From Maribacter litopenaei (lineage in GTDB: Bacteria > Bacteroidota > Bacteroidia > Flavobacteriales > Flavobacteriaceae), in the NCBI RefSeq assembly GCF_025244665.1, contig NZ_CP104205.1, forward strand, positions 3,469,001-3,533,000: DNA of 64,000 nucleotides, read 5' to 3'. The number at the start of each line of letters is the position of its first letter. Positions within the stretch are counted from its first letter, which is position 1. Positions 40,445 through 50,271 of the stretch are shown piece after piece. Position numbers and translations under genes: made by a program. The notes under the pieces were generated by a model. It had not been told where the DNA came from. It saw only the letters and a program-made list of their open reading frames with translations, and did not search any database.

Positions 40445-41587
40445 ATGGATTATACACTACAAAAGACATTTACCTTTTTGTTATTTATTGGTATTGGTCT
40501 ACTCCTTAAATTCAAATTTGGATCAAAGGAAGAGCTGACCGGTATTAAGAAAATAATTTTAAACCTTGCCTTACCCGCTACTATTTTTATAGCCTTATTG
40601 GGCATTCAGATAGATGCGGCACTGCTTTCTTTGCCATTTTTAGCTCTTGGTCTAAACATCCTCCTTTTTTTGTTATTTCCCTACATTATGCCCGTTACGG
40701 GAATTAAGAAAAATACTCCTGAATATAGAACTGCAAGACTGTTGGTACCTTCCTTGGCACCCGGACTATCCTGCTTTCCATTTGTACTGGAATTTTTAGG
40801 TGAAGAGTATTTGGCAAAGGCAGCTATGGCAGACTTGGGCAACAAAGTTTTTGTATTGATTATCCTCTACCTCGTAGCCATGAATTGGTACTATAGCAAA
40901 AGGGCTATTAAAGATCAATCAAGAGCTTCAAAATTAAAGTCTTTGACAATGGCAATGATCTCCGAACCCGTAAATATCTTTATAGTCATTGCCTTGATTT
41001 TGGTATTTTTTGGTTTTAAAATGGAGTCGTTGCCATTTATCATTAGTGATACGCTAACCCGTCTTAGTGTGATCATGACGCCCCTTGTTCTTTTGTTCAT
41101 AGGATTGGCCGTGAAAATTAAGAAACAGCAGATTTACAAAATTTTCTCATTACTATTTTTGAGGGCAGGTTTTGTAAGCGTACTTTCCGGAGTATTTATT
41201 TTAGTTGCCGATATTTCAGTTCAACAAGACATACTTCTATTGCTTTCATTCGGGCTTAGTGCCTGTAGTTTCCGGCCATTTTCACATATTGCCGTTGTTG
41301 GTTCCCAAGAAATTGATATCAAAAAGAAACAAAAGACCTTCAATGCAACCTTTGGAGTGAATATTCTTGCTTTGTCCTTTCCCTTGTCAACAGTTTTAAT
41401 ATTGGGGATTTTATCAAGCGGAAATCTTTTTTCCAATGGATATTCCGTTTTGGTTTTAGGTCTAATTTTTACGTTTGTCGGCACAATACCTTACTTGTTA
41501 AAGCAAATTTTCAAAACTAGAAAGAAGGTAGGTCAACAAAAGGCCGATTGGGTAATATACAAGACTACCCGAACCGAAACGACCTAA
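40445..41587 (+). CDS. AEC-family permease
   Basis: A 380-residue auxin-efflux-carrier-like membrane protein with about ten hydrophobic helices (TFTFLLFIGIGLLLKF, ILNLALPATIFIALLGI, NIFIVIALILVFFGF, LSVIMTPLVLLFIGLAV, LILGILSSGNLF). The helix containing NLALPATIFIAL and the final TM3-like unit fit AEC transporters. Starts 4 bp after the aminotransferase stop, so it may export or import that enzyme's substrate or product; the substrate is unknown. Confidence 0.8.
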   Translation: MDYTLQKTFTFLLFIGIGLLLKFKFGSKEELTGIKKIILNLALPATIFIALLGIQIDAALLSLPFLALGLNILLFLLFPYIMPVTGIKKNTPEYRTARLLVPSLAPGLSCFPFVLEFLGEEYLAKAAMADLGNKVFVLIILYLVAMNWYYSKRAIKDQSRASKLKSLTMAMISEPVNIFIVIALILVFFGFKMESLPFIISDTLTRLSVIMTPLVLLFIGLAVKIKKQQIYKIFSLLFLRAGFVSVLSGVFILVADISVQQDILLLLSFGLSACSFRPFSHIAVVGSQEIDIKKKQKTFNATFGVNILALSFPLSTVLILGILSSGNLFSNGYSVLVLGLIFTFVGTIPYLLKQIFKTRKKVGQQKADWVIYKTTRTETT

Positions 41588-41611
41588 TTTTAAAAAAGAG
41601 TAGAAACAAAT

Positions 41612-42100
41612 CTATCTTAGTGGAAATCCTTTAGCGGCCCACCAAGGATGAATTTCAATAACAAGCCTTCCAGCTTTTACCATAGGATCCATATTCGCAA
41701 GACTATCTGCCATTTTCAGCGTTGGAGTGTTGTAAATGGTAATTCCCCTAATTTCCCCGTCATCACCAAATGGACCTGATATATCCGCATATCCCAATTC
41801 ATACATCCGGCCCGGATGTGCCATATGAAGAGATTGCAGACTATCTGCTTCCTCCTTTGTTTGACTTCTGCTTGATCCCGATTTTAAAAACGCTATGAAA
41901 TACTGCTGCATCAGCACCGTATCTTTGGTTTCCTCATCTACATAATCAAAGATTTCATAACCTTTATCCGTCAATTCTTTCTTTATTTCTGAGGTAGTTT
42001 TGGTCGGCTCTTTCAATGGACTGTCCATTTCCCTATCCAGTTTTGGATTCCCACAGGAACAAATCAATATCAGTAAAAGGGCATTAAAAACGTTCTTCAT
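41612..42100 (-). CDS. YciI-like domain lipoprotein
   Basis: 162 residues. Signal peptide with lipobox (LLLILICSC), then a YCII-like dimeric alpha/beta domain (YFIAFLKSGSSRSQTKEEAD…GRMYELGYADISGPFGDDGE…KAGRLVIEIHPWWAAKG). Cell-surface or periplasmic location is unusual for the YCII fold. Function unknown. Its start is adjacent to the CYTH gene end, same strand. Confidence 0.68.
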   Translation of the reverse strand: MKNVFNALLLILICSCGNPKLDREMDSPLKEPTKTTSEIKKELTDKGYEIFDYVDEETKDTVLMQQYFIAFLKSGSSRSQTKEEADSLQSLHMAHPGRMYELGYADISGPFGDDGEIRGITIYNTPTLKMADSLANMDPMVKAGRLVIEIHPWWAAKGFPLR

Positions 42101-42101
42101 A

Positions 42102-42569
42102 TTACCAGGTATTAAAAGGTTGTTTGCTTAATTGTGAGTTGTAATATTTTATATCGCCGGTCACTTCTTCACCAAGCCAATTTGGTTTTTGGAACAGTTC
42201 GTTTTCGGTCGTCAGTTCAATTTCGGCCAAAATAAGCCCTTTGTTATCGCCATCGAACACATCGACTTCAAAATTATGGCCCTCAAAAGGTACCAAATAT
42301 CCGGTTTTATCTAGAACGCCTTTTTCACATAATTGCAGTAATTTTTGGGCATCGGAATGACCAATCTCGGTTTCCCATTCAAAACGGGTAGTTCCGCTAG
42401 CGTTCGATTTTCCTTTAACGGTCATAAACCCTTTTTGCCCTTTAATCCGTACTCTAACCGTACGCTCTGGGTGGGTATTTAAAAAGCCCTGTACAATTTT
42501 GGTTTTAGAGACCGCTCTATCTACAAAGTGCATGGACCTTACCAAAAACTTCCGCTCTATTTCAATCAC
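42102..42569 (-). CDS. CYTH-domain triphosphate tunnel protein
   Basis: A 155-residue CYTH protein beginning with the family signature MIEIERKFLVRS, then TVRVRIKGQKGFMTVKGK and FEVDVFDGDNKGLILAEIEL, whose alternating charged residues line the metal-triphosphate tunnel. Bacterial relatives are inorganic triphosphatases or adenylyl cyclases (class IV). Its start overlaps the end of the oxidoreductase gene by 8 bp. Confidence 0.88.
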   Translation of the reverse strand: MIEIERKFLVRSMHFVDRAVSKTKIVQGFLNTHPERTVRVRIKGQKGFMTVKGKSNASGTTRFEWETEIGHSDAQKLLQLCEKGVLDKTGYLVPFEGHNFEVDVFDGDNKGLILAEIELTTENELFQKPNWLGEEVTGDIKYYNSQLSKQPFNTW

Positions 42570-43233
42570 CTTTTGCTATTCTTTTAATTTCATCTGAAGC
42601 AATTATTCCACTCTTTTTATCCGTATTTGACAACCTAATCATACATTTTGCTATTTCATTTGGGTGGATAGAGCGATATTTTTTTAAAGGGCCTATTAAC
42701 AATACATTGAAAATATTGAATAATTGCTTAGCAAGCCATTCCCCAAAACGCCATTCTTCCCGTCGGCCTGAAATCAAGGAAGGCTGTAAGATATATGTTC
42801 GGGGAACACCTATTTTAAAAACACTCTCCTCCATTTCTCCCTTTAATCGATTGTAGAAAATGTTGCTTTTTGGATTCGCACCCATTGCTGAAATAATAAT
42901 CAACGTGTCAATATCATTGGCCTTGCACAATTTACCAGCAGCCACGGGGATTCCATAATCTATTTTACGATAAAGCTCCTTATCAGGAGTTTTGGAATTG
43001 GTTGTACCAATACAGCAAAATACCTCATCCGCTTTAAATTCTGAACTAAAGCTTTCCAATGTCAAAATATCACCTATATATTCCTCAATTTTCTGTGAGG
43101 ATATATCCACACTATTTCACGGAGAACAATTTTATTTTTTCATACCTGTCATCCTGCAACAGCAATTTTAAAAGAGCATTGCCAGTGAGACCGGTAGCTC
43201 CCGAATTATGGCTGTTTTTTTGAGCTGTTCCAT
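42562..43233 (-). CDS. NAD(P)-binding protein, HTATIP2-like (two frame errors)
   Basis: About 224 aa atypical SDR (NAD(P)H-binding, HTATIP2/YbjT-like). The N-terminal glycine motif IILGATGLTGNALLKLLL appears only after CCGA at 43201-43204 is repaired, and LFSRNSVDIS after TCACGG at 43117-43122 is restored to TCTGG. The rest is intact: ADEVFCCIGTTNSKTPDKEL, IIISAMGANPKSNIFYNRLK, RTYILQPSLISGRREEWR. The first in a minus-strand run with CYTH and YCII genes. Substrate unknown. Confidence 0.8.
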
Positions 43234-43261
43234 CAAATTAAATATACCTTAATTTTACAGG

Positions 43262-44365
43262 ATGTCCAATGAATTTCCATTACGAAAAATTATCCATGTG
43301 GATATGGATGCGTTTTACGCCTCCGTTGAACAGTTGGACAATCCTGAACTTAGGGGCAAGCCCATTGCAGTTGGTGGCAGCTCAGACAGAGGCGTCGTTT
43401 CCGCCGCAAGTTATGAGGCACGAAAATATGGAGTGCGAAGTGCCATGAGTAGTGTTTTGGCCAAACGAAATTGTCCTGATCTTATTTTCGTAAGGGCCCG
43501 TTTTGATCGATACAAGGAAATTTCCAAACAAATTCGTTCTATATTTTATGAGTACACGGATTTGGTTGAGCCACTATCCCTGGATGAAGCTTATTTGGAT
43601 GTGACCGTAAACAAAAAAGGAAATCCTTCCGCGACACTCATTGCAAAAGAAATTCGGGCTAGAATCCTTCAAGAAACAGGGCTAAATGCATCCGCTGGAA
43701 TTTCCATAAATAAATTTATAGCAAAAGTGGCAAGTGATATAAATAAACCCAATGGTCAAAAGACCGTAAATCCTGAAGAGGTTGTTTCATTTCTAGAAGA
43801 ATTGGAAATAAGAAAGTTTTATGGTGTTGGTAAGGTCACTGCCGAAAAAATGTATCGCTTAGGGATTTTCACTGGCAATGACCTTAAAAGTAAAACTGAG
43901 GGATTTTTGGAAGAGCACTTTGGCAAGAGTGGTAGTTATTATTATAATGTAGTAAGAGGTATCCATAATAGTCCTGTAAAACCACATAGAATTCCCAAGT
44001 CGGTAGGAGCCGAGCGTACGTTCAACGAAAATCTGAGCAGTGAAATATTCATGCTGGAACGCTTGGAACATATAACCAACGAATTGGAAAAACGACTAAA
44101 AAAATCCAATATAGCCGGTAAAACGGTAACCCTAAAAATAAAATATAGCGACTTTACCCTAAATACCCGAAGCAAGACATTGCCTTATTTTATATCTGAC
44201 CAAAAACTAATCCTAGAAACGGCAAAAGAACTGTTATATCAGGAAAAACTACAGAACTCCGTTCGTCTTTTAGGTATTTCTTTGGCTAATTTGAACACAG
44301 AAAAAAAGGAAAGAACAAAGGAAGTTAAAGAAGTAGTTTCGGTACAACTTAAATTTGAATTTTAG
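43262..44365 (+). CDS. dinB: DNA polymerase IV (Y family)
   Basis: A 367-residue translesion polymerase. Catalytic motifs HVDMDAFYASVEQ and PLSLDEAYLDVT, steric segment ARFDRYKEIS, helix-hairpin-helix region FYGVGKVTAEKMYRLGI, and the little-finger domain with VGAERTFNENL. Unbroken reading frame; no CCAGA or TCTGG site was noticed in it. Followed by its own terminator. Confidence 0.95.
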   Translation: MSNEFPLRKIIHVDMDAFYASVEQLDNPELRGKPIAVGGSSDRGVVSAASYEARKYGVRSAMSSVLAKRNCPDLIFVRARFDRYKEISKQIRSIFYEYTDLVEPLSLDEAYLDVTVNKKGNPSATLIAKEIRARILQETGLNASAGISINKFIAKVASDINKPNGQKTVNPEEVVSFLEELEIRKFYGVGKVTAEKMYRLGIFTGNDLKSKTEGFLEEHFGKSGSYYYNVVRGIHNSPVKPHRIPKSVGAERTFNENLSSEIFMLERLEHITNELEKRLKKSNIAGKTVTLKIKYSDFTLNTRSKTLPYFISDQKLILETAKELLYQEKLQNSVRLLGISLANLNTEKKERTKEVKEVVSVQLKFEF

Positions 44366-44373
44366 TTGAAACA

Positions 44374-44399
44374 AAAAAGCCTGTTAAAACAGGCTTTTT
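44374..44399 (+). terminator. Terminator of dinB (also usable by pyk)
   Basis: AAAAAGCCTGTT (44374-44385), loop AA, AACAGGCTTTTT (44388-44399); symmetric A/T flanks make it bidirectional for the converging dinB and pyk genes. Confidence 0.88.
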
Positions 44400-44417
44400 A
44401 CATTTAGTATTGTGGAA

Positions 44418-45860
44418 TTAGAAATTACAGGTCTCTATCTCAGTAACCCTCAGTGTATTAACCATTCCTTTCGCTTTTATTGGCATAGCTGCAAGGCTAA
44501 CAAGCATATCCCCTACTTCTAAATAGCCCTTTTTACACGCAATTCCGTTTACATCTTCAATAGTTTGATCTGTGGATACAAACTTATCATAGTAAAAAGC
44601 CTTCACTCCCCATAATAAATTCAACTGTGTCAATATTCGTTTATTGGAAGTGAACACCAAAATGTGGGCGCTAGGTCTCCATGCTGAAATCTGAAAAGCC
44701 GTATACCCACTATTTGTTAATGTGGAAATGGCCTTTGCTTTAATCTCATTTGCCATAATAGCCGCATGGTAACATATCGATTTGGTAATATATCTATTGG
44801 TTCTTACATGAGGTGGTTCGTGAGGAACTTTAATTAATTCTGAAGATTCTACGCTTTTGAGAATGCTCGCCATTTTTTCTATAACCTGTACCGGATAATT
44901 TCCTACGGAAGTTTCTCCCGAAAGCATCACAGCATCAGCCCCATCCATTACCGAGTTGGCAACATCGTTTACCTCCGCTCTCGTAGGGGTTAGACTCGTA
45001 ATCATTGTTTCCATCATCTGAGTGGCAATAATTACAGGAATCCGTGCCTTTTTGGCCCTCAAAACTAATTTCTTTTGAATCAATGGAACCTCGTGTGCAG
45101 GAACTTCAACACCCAAATCCCCCCTAGCTACCATAAGACCATCACAGTATGCAACAATTTTATCAATATTTTCTACCGCTTCGGCTTTTCTATCTTTGCA
45201 ATAATGGGAATTTTATGGGAGGAATGTTCCTTGATTATATTTTGAAGGTCAATCAAATCCTGGCTGAACCTCACAAACGAAAGTGCAATCCAATCCACCT
45301 GAAGGGAAATGGCAAATTCCGCATCCTTGATGTCCTTTTTTGTAAGTGCGGGCAATGAAATATTGGTATTTGGAAGGTTTACCCCTTTCTTGGACTTTAA
45401 AGGCCCTCCTTGAATCACCTTAGCCTTTACTTCAGATTCACCATTGGTGGAAACTACCTCAAAAATCAATTTACCATCATCCAAAAGAATTCTTTCTCCA
45501 GGTTTTACGTCCCTTGGGAATTCTTTATAATTCATATATACTCTTTCTGCGGTACCCTCAAAAGGTTCGCCAGTCACAAATGTAATTTCATCACCTGGGC
45601 TTACCACTACTTCACCGGACATTACTCCTACCCTAAGTTTATAGTCCTTGTAAATCGGCCAAAATAGCCGTATTGGTTTCCAACTCCTCGTTTAACTCCC
45701 GAATTAGATCTACACGTTCCTTTACATCATTATAATCGGCGTGGGAAAAATTGATTCTAAAGACATCCACTCCTGCCAGCATCATGCTTTTTAGCACCTC
45801 TTTCTTACTTGTAGCGGGGCCTAAGGTTGCTACGATCTTTGTCTTCTTGTTGCTTGACAT
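44418..45860 (-). CDS. pyk: Pyruvate kinase (two frame errors)
   Basis: Final glycolytic enzyme, about 480 aa. Start SSNKKTKIVATLGPAT with FRINFSHADY; the metal/substrate motif IIAKIEKPEA, MVARGDLGVEVPAHEVP, and ADAVMLSGETSVGNYP. Frame errors near 45640-45650 (after DLQGP; not clearly a CCAGA site) and at 45181-45184 (TCGG for TCTGG, restoring IEKPEAVENIDKIV). Its ATG follows the IPExxxVDY gene by 2 bp, the usual flavobacterial arrangement. Confidence 0.95.
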
Positions 45861-45862
45861 TA

Positions 45863-46330
45863 TTAAAAAATTAAATTATTTCTAGATTTTAGTTTGTTTA
45901 CTTCTACCTGATAGGCAGCCATTATCTTAGGAATGCCCAAAAGGGTTTTTATTATGTCATCATCATCCATTGTATCGTCCTCGTCCTCAATTTTAAGGAA
46001 ATAATCCACTTCCTTAAGCTCGGGAATTAAACGTGGTGTAGAATAGGTAGTTTCGTACTGAAATAAATCATTGTTTGCTACCAATTCTTTTTTAGAGCTA
46101 TGATTGGAAATTAGTACCCAATACCTATAATTAAGTTCATCTTCCCAATCATAATAGGGAAAAGACCGGTTTTCCGATAAATCAAAATCCTCCCTATTTC
46201 TTTTAAATTTTGCCTTTAACGCTCTATTTAAACCGTATGCAATGGCATAATCTTCTAAGGTACTATGCAATGCGACCAAAATAAAAGAATCATCAAAATA
46301 TTCATCCTTTATTTTAATTACTGCCGACAT
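45863..46330 (-). CDS. IPExxxVDY family protein
   Basis: A 155-residue protein carrying the eponymous motif (LIPELKEVDYFLKIE near residue 112). Starts at MSAVIKIKDEYFDDSFILVA (46330), preferred to a longer frame because the hydrophobic upstream residues lack family support. The gene order rnc - this gene - pyk is a known flavobacterial neighbourhood. Function unknown. Confidence 0.88.
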   Translation of the reverse strand: MSAVIKIKDEYFDDSFILVALHSTLEDYAIAYGLNRALKAKFKRNREDFDLSENRSFPYYDWEDELNYRYWVLISNHSSKKELVANNDLFQYETTYSTPRLIPELKEVDYFLKIEDEDDTMDDDDIIKTLLGIPKIMAAYQVEVNKLKSRNNLIF

Positions 46331-46449
46331 ATATGCACTGAAAAACGGTAAATATAGAACTATTAAAGTATAAAGCCTAACAGGCAAATAAGTTTAAGAT
46401 GTGGTTATAGTTACGAAAACGTTAGTGTTTTGTTGTAATTATAACGTTT

Positions 46450-47181
46450 CTATTTCATTTTGTCCTGGAGGGCAAAGAACGCTCTTTTGGAGGCCCTTTC
46501 CTCTGCCTTCTTTTTGGAGGTGGCCCTTGCTTTTGCCACCACATTGTCGTCTATGGACAGTTTAACGGCAAAGTGCTTTAAGGAATCGTTTCCTGTATCC
46601 TCATAGACGTTAAAATTAAAGGATTTCTTTTGTTTTTGGCACCACTCGATAATCAAACTTTTATAACTAATGACCTTACCTTCCAACTGCTCAATATCCA
46701 CATAAGGTTCTATGACCCTTTTGTTTATGAATTTTTCACAATACTTATAACCTCTATCCAAATAAATGGCCCCCACCAATGCCTCAAAGACGTTTCCATG
46801 TATGTTTTCCCCAAAATGGGATTTTGGAATCCTACTTTCTACATACTTAATTAGCTCCAAGTCCTTGCCGAGTTCATTAAGGTGCTCCCTACTCACTATT
46901 TTAGACCTCATTTTTGTAAGATAACCTTCATCACCTTCGGGAACCTCATTATATAGATGTTTGGAAATAATGGTTCCCAACATGGAATCCCCCAAAAATT
47001 CTAATCTCTCATAATTCATGGGATTTCCATTTTCGTCCTTTTGGTTCATAGACCTATGTAAAAAGGCCTTCTTGTAATAAACCAAACTTTTCGGCTTAAA
47101 ACCTAATATTCTTTTTAGTCCTAAAAAAAAATCCCCATCCTGTTTAGAATGGGAATTAAAGATATTTTTAGGAAAGGTCAT
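46450..47181 (-). CDS. rnc: Ribonuclease III
   Basis: A 243-residue dsRNA endonuclease. Signature YERLEFLGDSMLGTIIS, second acidic cluster in NVFEALVGAIYLD, and a C-terminal double-stranded RNA-binding domain (SYKSLIIEWCQKQKKSFNFN…KARATSKKKAEERASKRAF). Starts 7 bp after fabF stop on the same strand. Unbroken. Confidence 0.95.
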   Translation of the reverse strand: MTFPKNIFNSHSKQDGDFFLGLKRILGFKPKSLVYYKKAFLHRSMNQKDENGNPMNYERLEFLGDSMLGTIISKHLYNEVPEGDEGYLTKMRSKIVSREHLNELGKDLELIKYVESRIPKSHFGENIHGNVFEALVGAIYLDRGYKYCEKFINKRVIEPYVDIEQLEGKVISYKSLIIEWCQKQKKSFNFNVYEDTGNDSLKHFAVKLSIDDNVVAKARATSKKKAEERASKRAFFALQDKMK

Positions 47182-47188
47182 ATAGGTC

Positions 47189-48441
47189 TTAATCTATTTT
47201 TTTAAAGACAACGCATGCGTTATGCCCTCCAAAACCAAAGGTATTACTCATGGCGACCCTCACATCCCTCTTCCGGGCTTTGTTGAGTGTCAGGTTTAGA
47301 CTAGGATCTATATTTTCGTCTACCGTTGTGTGGTTTATAGTTGGTGGAACTATTCCATGCTCCATGGCCAAAATGGAGGCAATGGCTTCAATAGCGCCTG
47401 CAGCACCTAACAAATGTCCTGTCATGGACTTGGTGGAGTTTATGTTGATATTCTTTGCATGAATTCCCAAACACCTCTGAAATGGCCTTTAATTCTGCAA
47501 CATCTCCTAAAGGGGTCGACGTACCGTGTGTATTAATGGCATCAACTTCTTCAATATTCATCCCTGCATCACGTAAGCAGTTCTCCATTACCTTTACCAC
47601 TCCTATTCCATCCGGATGAGGGGCGGTCATATGATAGGCATCACTAGAGAGTCCTCCTCCCGCAACCTCGGCATAAATTTTTGCTCCTCTTGCCTTGGCA
47701 TGCTCATATTCCTCAAGTATCAAAGCTCCTGCTCCTTCACCAAGGACAAAGCCGTCCCTAGTGGCATCAAAAGGTCTAGAAGCAGTTTCTCGGACTATCG
47801 TTACGGGTAGAAAGTGCGTGCATCGCACCAAATCCTCCCATACCAGCAATCGTGACCGCAGCTTCACTTCCTCCGGAAACTATTACATCACAATGTCCCA
47901 AACGAATGTAGTTAAGTGCATCTATCAAGGCGTTAGCTGAGGAGGCACAGGCAGATACCGTTGTATAATTAGGCCCCATGAAACCATGTTTAATGGAGAT
48001 ATGACCAGGTGCTATGTCCGCAATCATTTTAGGAATAAAGAAGGGGTTGAACCTTGGAGTACCATCACCTTGGGCAAAATTCATTACCTCATTTTGAAAG
48101 GTTTCCAAACCACCGATTCCAGCTCCCCAAATCACCCCCGTCCTAAACTTGTCCAGTTTGTCCAAGTCCAGTTTGGAATCTTTAATGGCTTCATCAGAGG
48201 ATATTAGTGCATATTGTGCAAACCTATCCAGTTTACGGCCTTCTTTGCGGTCAAAGTAATCCTCTGTATTGTAGTTTTTTAGTTCGCAGGCGAATTTTAC
48301 CTTAAATTTTTCAGTGTCATAATATGTTATGGGTGCAGATCCACTTTTCCCATTTACAAGACCGTTCCAATACTCCTCAATATTGTTACCTATCGGGGTA
48401 AGTGCCCCCAACCCGGTAACCACAACTCGCTTTAATTGCAT
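47189..48441 (-). CDS. fabF: 3-oxoacyl-ACP synthase II (two frame errors)
   Basis: About 416 aa condensing enzyme that elongates acyl-ACP. Start [18 protein letters not shown], active Cys in [20 protein letters not shown], His in [30 protein letters not shown] with the second catalytic His, and the ending [16 protein letters not shown]. Frame errors at 47788-47793 (TCTCGG for [17 protein letters not shown] expected) and near 47460-47470 (one extra base in a GGG run; [13 protein letters not shown]). Part of acpP-fabF-rnc. Confidence 0.95.
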
Positions 48442-48549
48442 TGAACTTATTTTTAGTTTAGAAATAAACCGAAGGTAAATTAAAAAAAATTATCCATGCG
48501 GAGCATTTACCACATGGATAATTTAAATTCTGTTTAAGAAATCATCAAA

Positions 48550-48783
48550 TTACTTTGCTTCTTCTATATAGCTAATGGCTTGGCCAACTGTTGCGATGTT
48601 CTCAGCTTGATCATCAGGGATTTGAATATCGAATTCTTTTTCGAATTCCATAATCAACTCAACAGTATCCAATGAATCTGCCCCTAAATCGTTGGTAAAG
48701 CTAGCTTCTGATACCACTTCGTTTTCGTCAACTCCTAATTTATCAACAATGATAGCCTTAACTCTTGATGCAATGTCTGACAT
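48550..48783 (-). CDS. acpP: Acyl carrier protein
   Basis: A 77-residue acidic protein with the phosphopantetheine serine in [20 protein letters not shown]. Shuttles fatty acyl chains to FabF, encoded 108 bp downstream, and probably to the acyl-ACP desaturase at 14855-15849. Intact. Confidence 0.97.
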   Translation of the reverse strand: MSDIASRVKAIIVDKLGVDENEVVSEASFTNDLGADSLDTVELIMEFEKEFDIQIPDDQAENIATVGQAISYIEEAK

Positions 48784-48816
48784 AATAATATTGGTTTTAA
48801 AAATTTAAATTGATGG

Positions 48817-48849
48817 CAAAAATAAAAAACTTTGGATTAATTACACCAA
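48817..48849 (-). promoter_or_regulatory. Putative acpP promoter
   Basis: Minus strand: TTG (48847-48849), 22 bp spacer, TATTTTTG (48817-48824), an exact TAnnTTTG match about 33 bp before the acpP ATG. Confidence 0.55.
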
Positions 48850-49041
48850 TTGTCGTTAAAATGTACTGTAATTTAAGAAAATAAAATTCATGCCCCGGTA
48901 TTTAAATGTAGAAAATTTTAGCACATAAATAGATATAGTTCAAAGTTGTTTTGATCAAAACTTTGTCCCTTATTTAATTTCTGTTTTCTTTTGCCTGTAT
49001 TATAAGGCATACCTTTCATATAAATAAAAAACCGTTATTCC

Positions 49042-49612
49042 TTGAAATCTAAACAAATTGTACTTTTTGCATCTGGATCTGGATCCAATGTTGAAAACAT
49101 TGTAAACTATTTTAGTGAAAACTCCTCTATTGGCATAAAGGCTGTTTTGACCAATAAACGGGATGCCCAAGTTTTGGATCGCTGTGACCGACTTAATATC
49201 AATGCACTTTATTTCAATAAGCATGCTTTTCTTAAAAGCGATTGTGTTTTAACTATCCTCAAAAGTTTGAATCCGGATTTAATAGTTTTAGCGGGGTTTC
49301 TTTGGAGGATCCTTAGAAAATATTATTAACGATTTCCCTAATAAAATCATTAACATTCATCCAGCATTGCTACCTAAGTATGGGGGTAAAGGAATGTATG
49401 GTATGAACGTACACAATGCCGTGAAGGAAAATGGGGAAACGGAAACAGGCATCACAATCCACTATGTGAATGCCAATTATGACGAAGGAGCGATAATTAA
49501 ACAAGTGAAGACCCCGGTTTTTGAAGGGGACACACCCGAGAATATCGCAGGTATAGTCCACCAACTGGAGTATGAACATTTTCCAAAAGTGATTGAAGAA
49601 TTATTGTCCTGA
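49042..49612 (+). CDS. purN: Phosphoribosylglycinamide formyltransferase (one frameshift)
   Basis: About 190 aa enzyme of purine synthesis transferring formyl from 10-formyl-THF to GAR. TTG start with KQIVLFASGSGSNVENIVNYF; catalytic IINIHPALLPKYGGKGMYGM and TGITIHYVNANYDEGAII. The frame is lost at 49312-49317 (CTTAGA where CCAGA gives WRIPENIINDFPNK). Stop and the rnhA ATG overlap (TGATG). Divergent from acpP, a conserved flavobacterial layout. Confidence 0.93.
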
Positions 49613-50247
49613 TGGGAAAAAAGAACAAATTCTATGTGGTTTGGAAAGGCAAAAGGCCTGGAATCTATGAGACATGGGAGGATTGTAAGGCGGCAATAAG
49701 TGGTGCCAAAGGAGCGGAATACAAATCTTTTGGAACATTCGATCTTGCTAAAAAAGCTTACAATGGCAACTATTCGGATTTTAAAGGCAAAAAGAAAGGA
49801 CAGTCCGACCTATCCCCCGAAGATCTTCTTAAAATAGGGCAACCAAACTACCATTCCATTGCGGTGGACGCTGCATCCAGTGGAAATCCCGGAATGATGG
49901 AATACCAAGGTGTGGACACCAAAACCAAAAAGAAGCTATTTAAACAAGGCCCCTTTGAACAGGGACCAATAATATTGGGGAGTTTTTGGCCATAGTACAT
50001 GGATTGGCATTTCTTAAGGAACGTAATAGTGACCGTATCATCTATACAGATTCCGAGAACGGCGATGAGTTGGGTACGAAAGAAAAAGTGTAATACTAAT
50101 CTTACGGAAAACCTAAAGAACAAAGCATTGTTCGATCTTATCCATAGGGCAGAAAACTGGCTCAAATCAAATTCCTATAAAACCCCCATCGTAAAGTGGG
50201 AAACCAAAGCCTGGGGTGAAATTCCTGCGGATTTCGGAAGAAAGTGA
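49612..50247 (+). CDS. rnhA: Ribonuclease H with viroplasmin-like N-domain (two frame errors)
   Basis: About 210 aa. N-terminal RNase H1 hybrid-binding (viroplasmin) domain: NKFYVVWKGKRPGIYETWED…YKSFGTFDLAKKAY. The C-terminal RNase H domain has the catalytic series SIAVDAASSGNPG, NIGEFLAIVHGLAFL and IIYTDSRTAMSWVRKKKCN. Frame errors at 49966-49969 (base lost before AATATTGGGG; possibly CCAGAT reading CCAAT) and 50053-50058 (CCGAGA for CCAGA, restoring YTDSRTAMSW). Cleaves RNA in RNA:DNA hybrids. Confidence 0.92.
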
Positions 50248-50271
50248 TTACTTTTCAACAAAAGAAATGTC

